DNA of 64,000 nucleotides, taken from positions 1-64,000 of the forward strand of contig NZ_FUXU01000010.1 of the NCBI RefSeq assembly GCF_900167155.1. Reading direction: 5' to 3'. Each line of letters starts with the position of its first letter. The stretch's first letter is position 1. This stretch comes from Enterovibrio nigricans DSM 22720 (GTDB lineage Bacteria > Pseudomonadota > Gammaproteobacteria > Enterobacterales > Vibrionaceae). The notes beneath the pieces are model-generated. The model was not told where the DNA came from, made no database searches, and saw only the letters and a list, made by a program, of their open reading frames with translations. Shown one piece after another: positions 44,183-52,538 of the stretch. The position numbers and the translations under genes are program-made.

Positions 44183-44986
44183 ATGCGCGTCTCTCAACCT
44201 TTTAGCGCGGCAGTTATGCGTAAACTACTTTTAGCTTTTTCCTTAGTACTATCGACGTTTTCTTTCACTCTACAAGCTGCAGAACAACCCATTGCCTTGC
44301 TAGGCGCGATGGATGCAGAAATTGAAAAACTGTTACCTGAAATCGACAACAAGCAAGTCCATACCATCTCTTCAAACACTTATTACACCGGCACTATTGA
44401 TGGTCAGCCCGTAGTTGTTGCGCGCTCTGGCGTGGGTAAGGTCAACGCGGCGATTACCACCTATGTGCTGGTTAACCATTTCAAAGTAGAAAGCATCATC
44501 TTTACCGGTATTGCCGGTGCTGCATCTCCAAAGCTCAACGTTGCCGACGTTGTTATTTCGACAGCACTGGTTCAGCATGACGTAGATCTAACGACGTTCG
44601 GTGCGCCGAAAGGTCAACTTAGTGGCTACGATGACAGATACTTCTACGCAGATAAGAAGCTTCAGGCGTTAGCGTTGGAAGCCGCGAATGATGAGATCGG
44701 TAAATCGCGTGTGCATGCCGGTATCATTGCTACGGGCGACCAGTTCATCGCTGACAAAACCGTGGTAAAAATGCTGCAAGAAGAGTTCGATGCACTGGCG
44801 GTAGAAATGGAAGGCGCAGCGGTCGCTCAAGTGACGGACATGCTGAATATCCCGCTGGTGGTGATTCGCACGATTTCTGATAAAGCAGACGGCTCTGCTC
44901 ACATGGTCTATTCAGAAGCGAAGCAAGTGACGGCAGACAATTCAGTTGCGATCACGCTGAATATGCTGAGCCGCATGAAGTCGTAA
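44183..44986 (+). CDS. MTA/SAH nucleosidase-type enzyme with a signal peptide
   Basis: Nucleosidase of the MtnN (Pfs) family: hydrolyses methylthioadenosine or S-adenosylhomocysteine to adenine plus the ribosyl product. Blocks: IALLGAMDAEIEKLLPEI, VVARSGVGKVNAAITTYVL, IIFTGIAGAA, ATGDQFIADK, LAVEMEGAAVAQV and RTISDKADGSAHM; the catalytic Glu and Asp residues are retained. Unlike normal cytosolic MtnN, the N-terminus has an export signal: a basic MRKLLLAFSLVLSTFSFTLQA core. Start choice: ATG 44183 (GAGGG upstream; extra residues MRVSQPFSAAV) or ATG 44216 at MRKLLL. A periplasmic role in salvaging exogenous nucleosides fits the PurR box. Confidence 0.8.
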   Translation: MRVSQPFSAAVMRKLLLAFSLVLSTFSFTLQAAEQPIALLGAMDAEIEKLLPEIDNKQVHTISSNTYYTGTIDGQPVVVARSGVGKVNAAITTYVLVNHFKVESIIFTGIAGAASPKLNVADVVISTALVQHDVDLTTFGAPKGQLSGYDDRYFYADKKLQALALEAANDEIGKSRVHAGIIATGDQFIADKTVVKMLQEEFDALAVEMEGAAVAQVTDMLNIPLVVIRTISDKADGSAHMVYSEAKQVTADNSVAITLNMLSRMKS

Positions 44987-45030
44987 CCGTTGATTAGCTT
45001 TGTGTGCTATTCGCCGGGCTTGTAACGAAG

Positions 45031-45054
45031 CAGGGAAGGCAATGGCCTTCCCTG
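45031..45054. terminator. Hairpin between convergent nucleosidase and arsJ genes
   Basis: Perfect 10-bp stem CAGGGAAGGC / GCCTTCCCTG around AATG. No clear T-tract on either side, so termination efficiency is uncertain. Confidence 0.55.
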
Positions 45055-45060
45055 AACTGC

Positions 45061-46287
45061 TTACGGGTGAATCACTTGCTCGGGTTTGCTCGTTGGCAGC
45101 CAGAATGAAATCACTGTGGTGATAGCAAGAAAGGCAAACGACACCCACAGACACGCCACAAAGCCCCACATTTGAAATACCCAACCAGACAAGATGGTGC
45201 CGATCAATCGACCCATCGCATTGGCCATGTAGTAGAAGCCAACATCCAATGAAACGCCATCTCCCTTTGCGTAGCTGACAATCAGATACGAATGCAGGGA
45301 AGAATTCACAGCAAACACCGCGCCGAATAGCATGAGGCCGACAATAATGACCATTTCTGGGTGCCACTCTTGCTGCACGCTAAATGCGATCAGGCCTGTG
45401 ACGATAGAAAGAATCAGGGCCCAGTAGATAGCGGCTTTGCCTTCTGGTGTGCGACCTGACGCTTTTCCCGTAATATTGGGGGCAATACCCTGAATCACGC
45501 CGTAGCCAATTACCCAAGTCGCCAAGAACGCGCCAACGGCACTATGGTCCCAACCAAAGGTAGAACCGAGGTAAATCGGAAGAGCAATGACAAACCATAC
45601 ATCTCGCGCGCCAAACAGGAACATACGTGCAGCAGACAGAATATTCACGCTACGAGATTTTGAAAAGATTTCGGAAAACTTAGGCTTGGTTTTCGCTTTA
45701 CCCATGTCTGATTTCAAGAAAAGCAAACTGCCGATAAACACTAACAGCAACACGCTTGCCATAGCCGCGACAGCATATTGAAAGCCAATCGAGGCCAGTA
45801 GAGCACCGCCGAGGAAAAAGCCTGCGCCTTTCAGTGCATTCTTCGAACCCGTTAAAATCGCGATCCACTTGTACAATGCACCTTGTGCATTTTCTGGCAC
45901 CAGTGTTTTGATGGCACTTTTTGCGCTCATCTTGTTGAGATCTTTGGCGATACCAGACAGAGCTTGTGCCGCCATAACCGAAGGAATGCTGAGCCAAGAA
46001 GCGGGAACCGCAAGCATGGAAAGGGCGAAAATCTGCATGCCTAAGCCGATATTCATGGTGCGGTTTAAGCCTAGCCTTGCGCCTAACCAGCCTCCAATCA
46101 AATTAGTTACGACGCCAAAAAATTCATAGAAAAGGAACAGGGAAGCGATTTCGAGGCTGGAGTAACCGAGATCGTAGAAATAGAGCACCACTAACATGCG
46201 CAGTGCACCATCAGTGACGGTGAAATTCCAGTAGTTAAATGTCACCAGCATGTACTGGCGAACATGAGAGTTAAGTTGAGACAGCAT
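45061..46287 (-). CDS. arsJ: Organoarsenical efflux MFS transporter ArsJ
   Basis: About 408 residues, 11-12 membrane segments, major facilitator fold. Sequences such as VTFNYWNFTVTDGALRMLVVLYF near the N-terminus, FFGVVTNLIGGWLGARLGL, and GIAKDLNKMSAKSAIK are typical of ArsJ. It extrudes 1-arseno-3-phosphoglycerate produced by the adjacent GAPDH, giving arsenate resistance without reduction. ATG 46287 has AAGAGAG in front; a GTG at 46308 is less likely. An 11-bp hairpin lies between it and the phosphatase gene upstream. Final gene of the leftward ars operon. Confidence 0.9.
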   Translation of the reverse strand: MLSQLNSHVRQYMLVTFNYWNFTVTDGALRMLVVLYFYDLGYSSLEIASLFLFYEFFGVVTNLIGGWLGARLGLNRTMNIGLGMQIFALSMLAVPASWLSIPSVMAAQALSGIAKDLNKMSAKSAIKTLVPENAQGALYKWIAILTGSKNALKGAGFFLGGALLASIGFQYAVAAMASVLLLVFIGSLLFLKSDMGKAKTKPKFSEIFSKSRSVNILSAARMFLFGARDVWFVIALPIYLGSTFGWDHSAVGAFLATWVIGYGVIQGIAPNITGKASGRTPEGKAAIYWALILSIVTGLIAFSVQQEWHPEMVIIVGLMLFGAVFAVNSSLHSYLIVSYAKGDGVSLDVGFYYMANAMGRLIGTILSGWVFQMWGFVACLWVSFAFLAITTVISFWLPTSKPEQVIHP

Positions 46288-46300
46288 GAAGACTCTCTTA

Positions 46301-46326
46301 AAAGGCACTGCATAAGCAGTGCCTTT
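46301..46326 (-). terminator. Intra-operon hairpin before arsJ
   Basis: AAAGGCACTGC / GCAGTGCCTTT with a 4-nt loop. On the minus strand the stem is followed by TTTTAAGAG, then the arsJ ribosome binding site. It may weaken or time arsJ expression, or stabilise mRNA ends. Confidence 0.5.
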
Positions 46327-46331
46327 GGGTG

Positions 46332-46826
46332 CTACTTGTTAGCAAACTGATTGATGTACTGAACTTGGACTTCTTTGGTGAAGGCACCTGGTCTCAGAGC
46401 TTGCACTTGCGTGACGATGTCAGGCAACGCCCAGCCTTTTTCCAATAGAATATGAGCGGCAAGAAGACCGGTACGGCCTGAACCGCCCATGCAATGCAGC
46501 GCGACTTTCTCTCCGTTATCTAAAGCCTGATGAACTGAAGGTGAAATTCCCTTCCAACCAGTTTGAAATGCGTCTTCTGGGGCGCAGTCATCTTCGATAG
46601 GCGCGTGAAACCATGCTAGCCCGGCCTTTTTGACTTCTTCAGGCAGGGAGCCAACGCCTTTGGTGTCCATTTCTTCTTGATTTAGCGCAGTAACGACAAC
46701 CGTTACGCCTTGCTCTTTCAGCTGAGCGATGCTGTCGCTAAGTGTCACGTCTTTGGTTCCTGGGCACGGCGTTAGCACCAAGCCTGCCGCGTTTTCTAAC
46801 GGCAATTCCCACGTTGGATGTGTCAT
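46332..46826 (-). CDS. Dual-specificity/tyrosine-phosphatase-like protein in the ars operon
   Basis: About 164 residues with the PTP P-loop HCMGGSGRTGLLAAHIL (about 108-124), catalytic Cys in HCxGGSGRTG, and the acidic WPD-like loop WFHAPIEDDCAPEDA upstream. Resembles the CDKN3-like/DSP group. It lies between the GAPDH and arsJ genes, 28 bp after GAPDH. ATG 46826 has a GGTAG ribosome-binding-like segment. Substrate unknown; in this context it could hydrolyse the arseno-ester or a phosphoprotein, but this is speculation. Confidence 0.8.
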   Translation of the reverse strand: MTHPTWELPLENAAGLVLTPCPGTKDVTLSDSIAQLKEQGVTVVVTALNQEEMDTKGVGSLPEEVKKAGLAWFHAPIEDDCAPEDAFQTGWKGISPSVHQALDNGEKVALHCMGGSGRTGLLAAHILLEKGWALPDIVTQVQALRPGAFTKEVQVQYINQFANK

Positions 46827-46854
46827 TTTTTTTCTACCTATTTCTGCCAACCAA

Positions 46855-47856
46855 TTATGCTAAACCGACGTTACGAACCAGTTCTGCTGTGCGTGTCGCG
46901 TAACCCATTTCGTTGTCGTACCAGGCGTAGATTTTCACCATGCGTTTGCCAACAACCATGGTGGAAAGGGCATCTACGATGGTTGAGCGTTGGTCGCCTT
47001 TATAATCGATGGAAACCAGCGGACGTTCTTCAAAGCCCAGAATGCCTTTCAGTTCACCCTCTGAAGCTTCCTTCAGAAGGGCGTTCACTTCTTCTGCCGT
47101 CGTGTCACGTTTCACATCAAAAATGATGTCAGTCAGCGATGCGTTTGCCAGAGGTACACGAACTGCATGGCCGTTAATCTTGCCTTCCAATTCAGGGAAG
47201 ATCTCTATGATCGCTTTCGCTGAACCTGTGGTGGTTGGGATCAAGCTCATGCCACAAGCGCGAGCACGGCGCAGATCTTTGTGTGGTGCATCCAGAATGG
47301 TTTGCGTGTTGGTCAGATCGTGGATCGTGGTAAACGCGGATTGTTCGATGCCAAGCTTCTCGTGGATCACTTTCACGACAGGCGCAATACAGTTTGTGGT
47401 GCACGATGCTGCTGTCACGATACGGTGAGTTTCCGGGTCGAATATGTGGTCATTGATACCCACTACAATGTTTGCAATGCCTTCTTCTTGCACGGGGGCT
47501 GAAACAACCACGCGCTTTACACCTTGCTCAAGGTATTGGTTTAGAAACTCTGATTTACGGTGAACACCCGTCGCTTCAATCACCACGTCACAACCAGACC
47601 AATCAATATCTGCAATGGCTTTTTTCTGCGTGGTTAGGATGGTTTTCCCGTTGATGAGCATGGTGTCGCCATCCGTGGATACTTCGTGATGCCAGCGACC
47701 TTGGATTGAGTCGAATTCCAACAGATGTGCGAGTGTGGCAGCATCTCCGGCGACATCATTGATCTGCACAAACTCCAACTCTGGCCAATCAAAAGCCGCT
47801 CGCAGTGCTAAACGGCCAATACGACCAAAACCATTAATTCCTACTTTGATAGACAT
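46855..47856 (-). CDS. ArsJ-associated glyceraldehyde-3-phosphate dehydrogenase
   Basis: About 333 residues. NAD-binding Rossmann N-terminus [18 protein letters not shown], the catalytic Cys/His site [12 protein letters not shown] (about 150-161) and the C-terminal [16 protein letters not shown]. As shown for ArsJ-linked enzymes, it makes 1-arseno-3-phosphoglycerate from glyceraldehyde-3-phosphate and arsenate for ArsJ to export. It is a second GAPDH besides the glycolytic one, which must be elsewhere. Start ATG 47856 with AGGGAAG upstream; the frame's longer 5' part is the antisense of arsR. Follows arsR by 11 bp. Confidence 0.92.
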   Translation of the reverse strand: MSIKVGINGFGRIGRLALRAAFDWPELEFVQINDVAGDAATLAHLLEFDSIQGRWHHEVSTDGDTMLINGKTILTTQKKAIADIDWSGCDVVIEATGVHRKSEFLNQYLEQGVKRVVVSAPVQEEGIANIVVGINDHIFDPETHRIVTAASCTTNCIAPVVKVIHEKLGIEQSAFTTIHDLTNTQTILDAPHKDLRRARACGMSLIPTTTGSAKAIIEIFPELEGKINGHAVRVPLANASLTDIIFDVKRDTTAEEVNALLKEASEGELKGILGFEERPLVSIDYKGDQRSTIVDALSTMVVGKRMVKIYAWYDNEMGYATRTAELVRNVGLA

Positions 47857-47867
47857 CTTGCTTCCCT

Positions 47868-48209
47868 CTATTTGCAGCATGCTTGGCGAGATTTCATCTC
47901 TGACAAACGCTGGGTATCTTGCTGGTATTCCTGTTTTAGGCAGTTCGAATCGATCAGCCCTTGAATTTGTTTTCTCATCCAACCCGGCAGTTGGTCTGAA
48001 AGGCGGTAAAACACCCATTGCCCCTGTCGGGTATCGATAATGACACCGCTCGAACGTAGCTGAGCCAAGTGGCGGGAGATCTTAGGTTGGCTCTCGTTGA
48101 GTGCCTCCGTTAACTCGCCCACACAGGCTTTCTCTTCACGAGCGATGAGTAATAAACATCTCACTCGGGTTTCATCTGCGAGTAGTTTGAAGAACTGATG
48201 CGGTAACAT
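47868..48209 (-). CDS. arsR: ArsR-family repressor of the ars operon
   Basis: About 113 residues with winged-helix [43 protein letters not shown] (about 37-57) and GQWVFYRL. Likely arsenite-sensing cysteines: Cys in KACVGEL, Cys in SNCLKQ and the tail QACCK. ATG 48209 is chosen because an AGAG box lies 8 bp before; ATG 48215 two codons earlier falls in the operator. It senses arsenite, so some reduction of arsenate must happen elsewhere. First gene of arsR-gapdh-phosphatase-arsJ. Confidence 0.9.
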   Translation of the reverse strand: MLPHQFFKLLADETRVRCLLLIAREEKACVGELTEALNESQPKISRHLAQLRSSGVIIDTRQGQWVFYRLSDQLPGWMRKQIQGLIDSNCLKQEYQQDTQRLSEMKSRQACCK

Positions 48210-48210
48210 T

Positions 48211-48236
48211 TGCATATCTCTATATATGGATATGCA
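48211..48236 (-). promoter_or_regulatory. ArsR-type operator/promoter of the ars operon
   Basis: TGCATATC (48211-48218) and GATATGCA (48229-48236) form a perfect 8-bp inverted repeat with a 10-bp AT-rich spacer, immediately upstream of and overlapping the arsR start. The -10 box probably lies in the AT-rich centre. Confidence 0.6.
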
Positions 48237-48370
48237 TATATTAAAGATTGTAGATACTCAGTCAACCATCACACAGGGTTGTCATGAAAGATTAATATTG
48301 GAGGGAAAGCTAACTGGGGCGACTCGGTGCCACTGTATTTTTCAATGACACCGAGGCTGTCTTCAATAGA

Positions 48371-49093
48371 TTAGTCGTGTGCAAACCGGCAAGGGCATGT
48401 CGCGTGAATTTGCTGGCCGCTGGTTGGGTGCGTAAAAAACAGTTCACTGGCATGTAACTGTAATCGCGTCGCCAGTTGCTCGCTGTGCTCACTTTTGTAC
48501 AAGTCACAACCGAGGATAGGATGGCCAAAAGTTTTGCTGTGGATCCGCAGTTGGTGGGTGCGTCCTGTAATGGGCGTAAATTGGACCAAGGTTCGAGGAG
48601 GGTTATCGAATCGCTGCAGTACCTTGTATCCGCTTGTTGCCGCTTTTCCCGTCTCCTGACAGATTTTCACGCAAGGGAAAAGTGCGTTGTCTTTTGCTAT
48701 CGGTGCGCTGATTTCACCCTCATCATTTTGCACCCAGCCTTCCAGCATCGCCATGTAACGTTTTTGAATGGTGCGAGTTTGAAATTGTTTATTCAGATGC
48801 TGCCCCGCCATGGCGTTTAGCCCTACAACCATGATGCCAGAGGTACCCATATCTAGGCGGTGCGGCAAGATAGCATTAGGAAATGCAGGCGTGTGTCCCT
48901 CTTGGCCATGAACCAAACGGTAATGCACAGAATCCCAATTTTCTGGATTTTTGCCAGAGAGGCTAAACAATCCGCTGGGCTTATTGATGAGTAAGATATC
49001 GTCATCTTGATACAAAATTTCCACGAATTCGTTGCAGGCATCGGCAACAAAGTTATCCACGATGGCGGTTTTTTGTGGTTCAGAACGAGACAT
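48371..49093 (-). CDS. RluA-family pseudouridine synthase
   Basis: About 240 residues. Catalytic segment AILPHRLDMGTSGIMVVGL (Asp in HRLDxGTSG, about residue 82), N-terminal ILYQDDDILLINKPSGL and C-terminal TGRTHQLRIHSKTFGHPILGCDLY, all hallmarks of RluA-type enzymes. No S4 domain is visible. The RNA target cannot be told; the sequence resembles the small RluA-related group found in Vibrio. It stands alone between the arsenic and pseudaminic acid clusters. Confidence 0.88.
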   Translation of the reverse strand: MSRSEPQKTAIVDNFVADACNEFVEILYQDDDILLINKPSGLFSLSGKNPENWDSVHYRLVHGQEGHTPAFPNAILPHRLDMGTSGIMVVGLNAMAGQHLNKQFQTRTIQKRYMAMLEGWVQNDEGEISAPIAKDNALFPCVKICQETGKAATSGYKVLQRFDNPPRTLVQFTPITGRTHQLRIHSKTFGHPILGCDLYKSEHSEQLATRLQLHASELFFTHPTSGQQIHATCPCRFAHD

Positions 49094-49192
49094 TGCAGGT
49101 TTCCAGAAAATAGCGGGTGAGGTGCTATTCGCACCTCCGATTCATGGCAGATTAATGGGATTGGCTGATGAAGGGAAGGACTAAAAAGCCAT

Positions 49193-50248
49193 TCAGTCTT
49201 TGATGATTAAATCCCAATGTAGCGCAGTACCGGTTTTGATGTCTGTGCTCGCAGTTTGGCCGATAATATTGTCATAGTGCTTTGGTGCGAGACCAAAGCC
49301 GGGCCTGACGCTGCGCACGTTATCTGCGGTAAAGAACTCGCCTTTTTTGATGTCCTTGCTGACATAAAGGGAGCGACGGAATTGGGCGTTGGCTTTTTCC
49401 GCTTCTTTCAGTTGATATCCAGCATTGCCGAGTGCCTGCCAAGCTGTTTCTGTGTCTCGGCAAAGTGTTGTGAGCTCATCGGGCTCTAATGAAAAGGTCG
49501 AATCAGGACCCGGATCATTACGGCTCAATGTGACGTGTTTTTCGATGACACAAGCACCCAAGGCAACGGCGGTTACCGACACTGTTGTGCCCAAGGTGTG
49601 GTCTGAAAGCCCGCCAATTACATCAAAGCGCGCGGACAAATCGGGGATAGTGCGCAGGTGACTTTGCGAGGCGGGAGCAGGGTAGGCACTGATGCAATGA
49701 AGCAGCACCAATTCCTTGCAGCCGTTATCTCTTGCTGTTGCAACTGCTTCTGCAATTTCCTCGTCGTTCGCCATGCCCGTAGAAATGATCATTGGTTTAC
49801 CCGTTTGGGCAACGTAGCGAATCAGCGGCAAATCGACGGCTTCAAACGAGGCAATTTTATATGCTGGCGCATTAAGATCTTCGAGTAAATCTACTGCTGT
49901 AAAATCAAAAGGCGTGCTGAACAGGGTGATGCTGACATCCCTTGTTTTATCAAACAACGGCTTGTGCCATTCAAACGGCGTGTGCGCTTCTTGGTACAGG
50001 TCATACAGTGTACGTCCATCCCATAATCCGCCTTTGATTTGAAATTCTTCAGCGTCGCAGTTGAGCGTGATGGTGTCGGCAGTGTAAGACTGCATTTTAA
50101 TCGCATCGGCACCTGCGCGTTTTGCCATTTCAATGGTCTGAAATGCACGCTCAATGGAACCGTTATGGTTCGCTGACATTTCTGCAATGATATAGGGCTT
50201 ATGATCGGGCCCAATTCTACGCCCGTCGATAGTGATAAATGGAGTCAT
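49193..50248 (-). CDS. pseI: Pseudaminic acid synthase
   Basis: 351 residues; NeuB-superfamily condensation of PEP with 6-deoxy-AltdiNAc to give pseudaminic acid. Family blocks: YIIAEMSANHNGSIERA (about 19-35), KMQSYTADTITL, FDFTAVDLLEDLNAPAYKIASFE, GGLSDHTLGTTV, and EKHVTLSRNDPGPDSTFSLEP. The C-terminal SAF domain ends at TALHWDLIIKD. ATG overlaps the end of the PseG/H gene by 4 bp. Last in a leftward pse operon. Confidence 0.95.
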   Translation of the reverse strand: MTPFITIDGRRIGPDHKPYIIAEMSANHNGSIERAFQTIEMAKRAGADAIKMQSYTADTITLNCDAEEFQIKGGLWDGRTLYDLYQEAHTPFEWHKPLFDKTRDVSITLFSTPFDFTAVDLLEDLNAPAYKIASFEAVDLPLIRYVAQTGKPMIISTGMANDEEIAEAVATARDNGCKELVLLHCISAYPAPASQSHLRTIPDLSARFDVIGGLSDHTLGTTVSVTAVALGACVIEKHVTLSRNDPGPDSTFSLEPDELTTLCRDTETAWQALGNAGYQLKEAEKANAQFRRSLYVSKDIKKGEFFTADNVRSVRPGFGLAPKHYDNIIGQTASTDIKTGTALHWDLIIKD

Positions 50249-51831
50249 GATTTTTCACTCATAGTTTTGGCGCGCTTGTTTTTCTGCCAACCTGCTTTAG
50301 TGAGATTAAAGGCAAAGTACGGCGTTTCCGAACCATCGGCCTGTAGCATCATTTTCTGCTGTACGTATTTCTGAAAGCCAAGCATCTCATGAAGGTGAAG
50401 TACTTTCGGGTTTTTGGCGAGTACGCGACTGTCAATCTGGTTAAGACCGAGGCATTCAAAGCCAAGCACCAGAGATTCACGAAGTAACTGCTTGCCAGTG
50501 CCTGCGGGAGCTTGTGGTGATTTATAAAACCCCCATTCCGCGACGCCGTCTTTGATATCAGTGAACGACATCATGCCAACTGGCTTTCCTTGAGATAACG
50601 CAATAAAGAACTGCTTGCTTTCATCGCCTTGGATTGATGCAAACCAACGCGCATGTTCTTCTGGTTGGATTACATGCTGGGAGAACATTTTTTCGCGAAT
50701 TTCCGGTGCATTGCGCCAGTTTCTGACCATCGATAGGTCTTGGACTGCCATAGGTCGAAAGGTGATTTTCTCACTTTCCATTTCAGCAACGACACGCTCC
50801 GCACCCTTGCCATCAATGTCTGATGGGGGCAGCCGATGTGGAAGAGATTCCCAATTGTCTGAAAGCCAAGTTAGTTCGCTGAAATACGTGTCTGCGGTCG
50901 TCAAATCGCTATTGCCCAAATAGCGGTAAATACCACTACTCGCCAAATGTTCTGCCATCAGACGCTGGTTTTCTGCAACAGAGACTAACGTGCCAGGAAC
51001 GCCAAGGCTTGCTCGTTCAATGGCACTGACACCAGCCCCACCAAATGCATAACGGCACGCGGCCAAGTCGGCTTCAAAGTCTGGAAGCACTTCCGTCAAC
51101 GTGACAAAAGGTGGTAAGGGTTCGCTTAACAATTCGGCTTTGCGAGGATTCGCCATCCCAAAGACAATGGTGAGTTCAAAGGGCAATTCAGAAAACTTCT
51201 GGCTCGCGTTGAGAAGCTTCAGACATTCGCCACTTGGATCGGTGCCACTAAAAAAGGCAATCACTTGATTATTGAGCGGCTGCACAGGGTTAGCGCGTAA
51301 TGTGGCAAACGTAGGTCGTAAAAGCCCGTATTTCGGTCCTAGAAGTGGTGTGCAGTGTGTTGGTATAACGGCGTTATAACGATTTTCGAAATCTGGCCAA
51401 GGGTTATGGTCGAGCACAATTTCGCAGTTAAGCGGTCGATTGGCGAGGTCATCAATAGCGAGGATGCTTGCCCCGCTTACTTTCATCGCACCGTGCCAGT
51501 TTTCTTCAATCGCGTAGTGATCGACGACAATCCAATTTGGGTGAAAATCTTTTAGATTCGCCAAGCACTCACGCGCATCTTCTTGGAGAGAAACACCGAG
51601 CCAGTGTTGGTAGTCATCGGGCGCAGAAGGTGCTGCTTGCTGAATCGTGTTCAATACAATGACATCAATGCCTTGTTGCTGCGAATAGGCAATGAAATTG
51701 CCCTCTAACTCGCGGCTTAGCATCACAACATCATGACAATGCTCTTTCAATTTTTGTGCAAGGACGAGGCAGCGCATAACATGCCCCGTTCCAATAAAAC
51801 GGGACGCGTCTACACGGATGGCTACCTTCAT
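50245..51831 (-). CDS. Fused PseG hydrolase / PseH acetyltransferase
   Basis: 528 residues joining two pseudaminic acid enzymes. Residues 1-345 are PseG, the UDP-sugar hydrolase (VDASRFIGTGHVMRCLVLA near the N-terminus, VVDHYAIEENW, YAFGGAGVSAIERASLGVPG). Residues about 355-515 are the PseH GNAT acetyltransferase (FRPMAVQDLSMVRNWRN, EHARWFASI, GVAEWGFYKSPQAPAGTGKQL). In most species these are separate genes. The ATG overlaps the pseF stop by 4 bp, so translation is coupled to pseF. The two activities flank the same intermediate, so channelling is possible. Confidence 0.9.
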   Translation of the reverse strand: MKVAIRVDASRFIGTGHVMRCLVLAQKLKEHCHDVVMLSRELEGNFIAYSQQQGIDVIVLNTIQQAAPSAPDDYQHWLGVSLQEDARECLANLKDFHPNWIVVDHYAIEENWHGAMKVSGASILAIDDLANRPLNCEIVLDHNPWPDFENRYNAVIPTHCTPLLGPKYGLLRPTFATLRANPVQPLNNQVIAFFSGTDPSGECLKLLNASQKFSELPFELTIVFGMANPRKAELLSEPLPPFVTLTEVLPDFEADLAACRYAFGGAGVSAIERASLGVPGTLVSVAENQRLMAEHLASSGIYRYLGNSDLTTADTYFSELTWLSDNWESLPHRLPPSDIDGKGAERVVAEMESEKITFRPMAVQDLSMVRNWRNAPEIREKMFSQHVIQPEEHARWFASIQGDESKQFFIALSQGKPVGMMSFTDIKDGVAEWGFYKSPQAPAGTGKQLLRESLVLGFECLGLNQIDSRVLAKNPKVLHLHEMLGFQKYVQQKMMLQADGSETPYFAFNLTKAGWQKNKRAKTMSEKS

Positions 51832-52529
51832 AGCTCTCCTCGCTGAGAGAGTATTTGATAGAGCATTTCTGCGCGGATCCAGTCATCTGGCTCGTCGATG
51901 TCTTGAACACGGTAGTGCGGAATTTGAACCACTTTCGAGTGCGGTGCAAAAATCGGTAAACCCGCTAAGAAGGTGTCAGGTCGACCCCAATAGAACATAC
52001 CTGCATCGTGGTAAGCAGGCTCTAAATCCTGCGAGCGAGTAGAGAAATGTTCAGGCCAAAACATCTCCACGTTTTCGTCACTGTTTAGCCGAATACTGCG
52101 CTGAATGGGAAACGAGAAACGCGTTGCTGCGAAGGTGTATTGGGTATCGTGACTTTCCAGGAGTGCAAGCCCTTCGACCAGGTCCATCGCTCTTGTAAAT
52201 GGCACTGTTGCATAGAGGCAACATACCGCTTCAATCGTTTGGCATTTATCGGCTTGTAGCCACTCGATTGCATGTTTAATCACATCGAGTGTTGTGGCGT
52301 GATCATCAGAAATACTTGCAGGGCGAATGAAAGGAACCTCAGCCCCTAATTCATTCGCAATAGCTGCAATCTCATTGTCATCCGTAGAAACAATGATTCG
52401 ATCGAAAAGTGCACATTTCTTTGCAACGTCAATAGCATACGCAATAATTGGGCGACCGATAAATGATTTCAGGTTTTTACCTGGAATCCTTTTACTGCCA
52501 CCTCTCGCGGGAATAATACAGACTCTCAT
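51828..52529 (-). CDS. pseF: Pseudaminic acid cytidylyltransferase
   Basis: 233 residues; activates pseudaminic acid as CMP-Pse. Nucleotide-binding N-terminus IIPARGGSKRIPGKNLKSF (about 5-23), GRPIIAYAID, IIVSTDDNEIA, and DIDEPDDWIRAEMLYQ, typical of CMP-sugar synthetases of the PseF group. Nine bp after pseC. The product links the operon to a glycosyltransferase not present in this window. Confidence 0.95.
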   Translation of the reverse strand: MRVCIIPARGGSKRIPGKNLKSFIGRPIIAYAIDVAKKCALFDRIIVSTDDNEIAAIANELGAEVPFIRPASISDDHATTLDVIKHAIEWLQADKCQTIEAVCCLYATVPFTRAMDLVEGLALLESHDTQYTFAATRFSFPIQRSIRLNSDENVEMFWPEHFSTRSQDLEPAYHDAGMFYWGRPDTFLAGLPIFAPHSKVVQIPHYRVQDIDEPDDWIRAEMLYQILSQRGEL

Positions 52530-52538
52530 GTAACCCTT

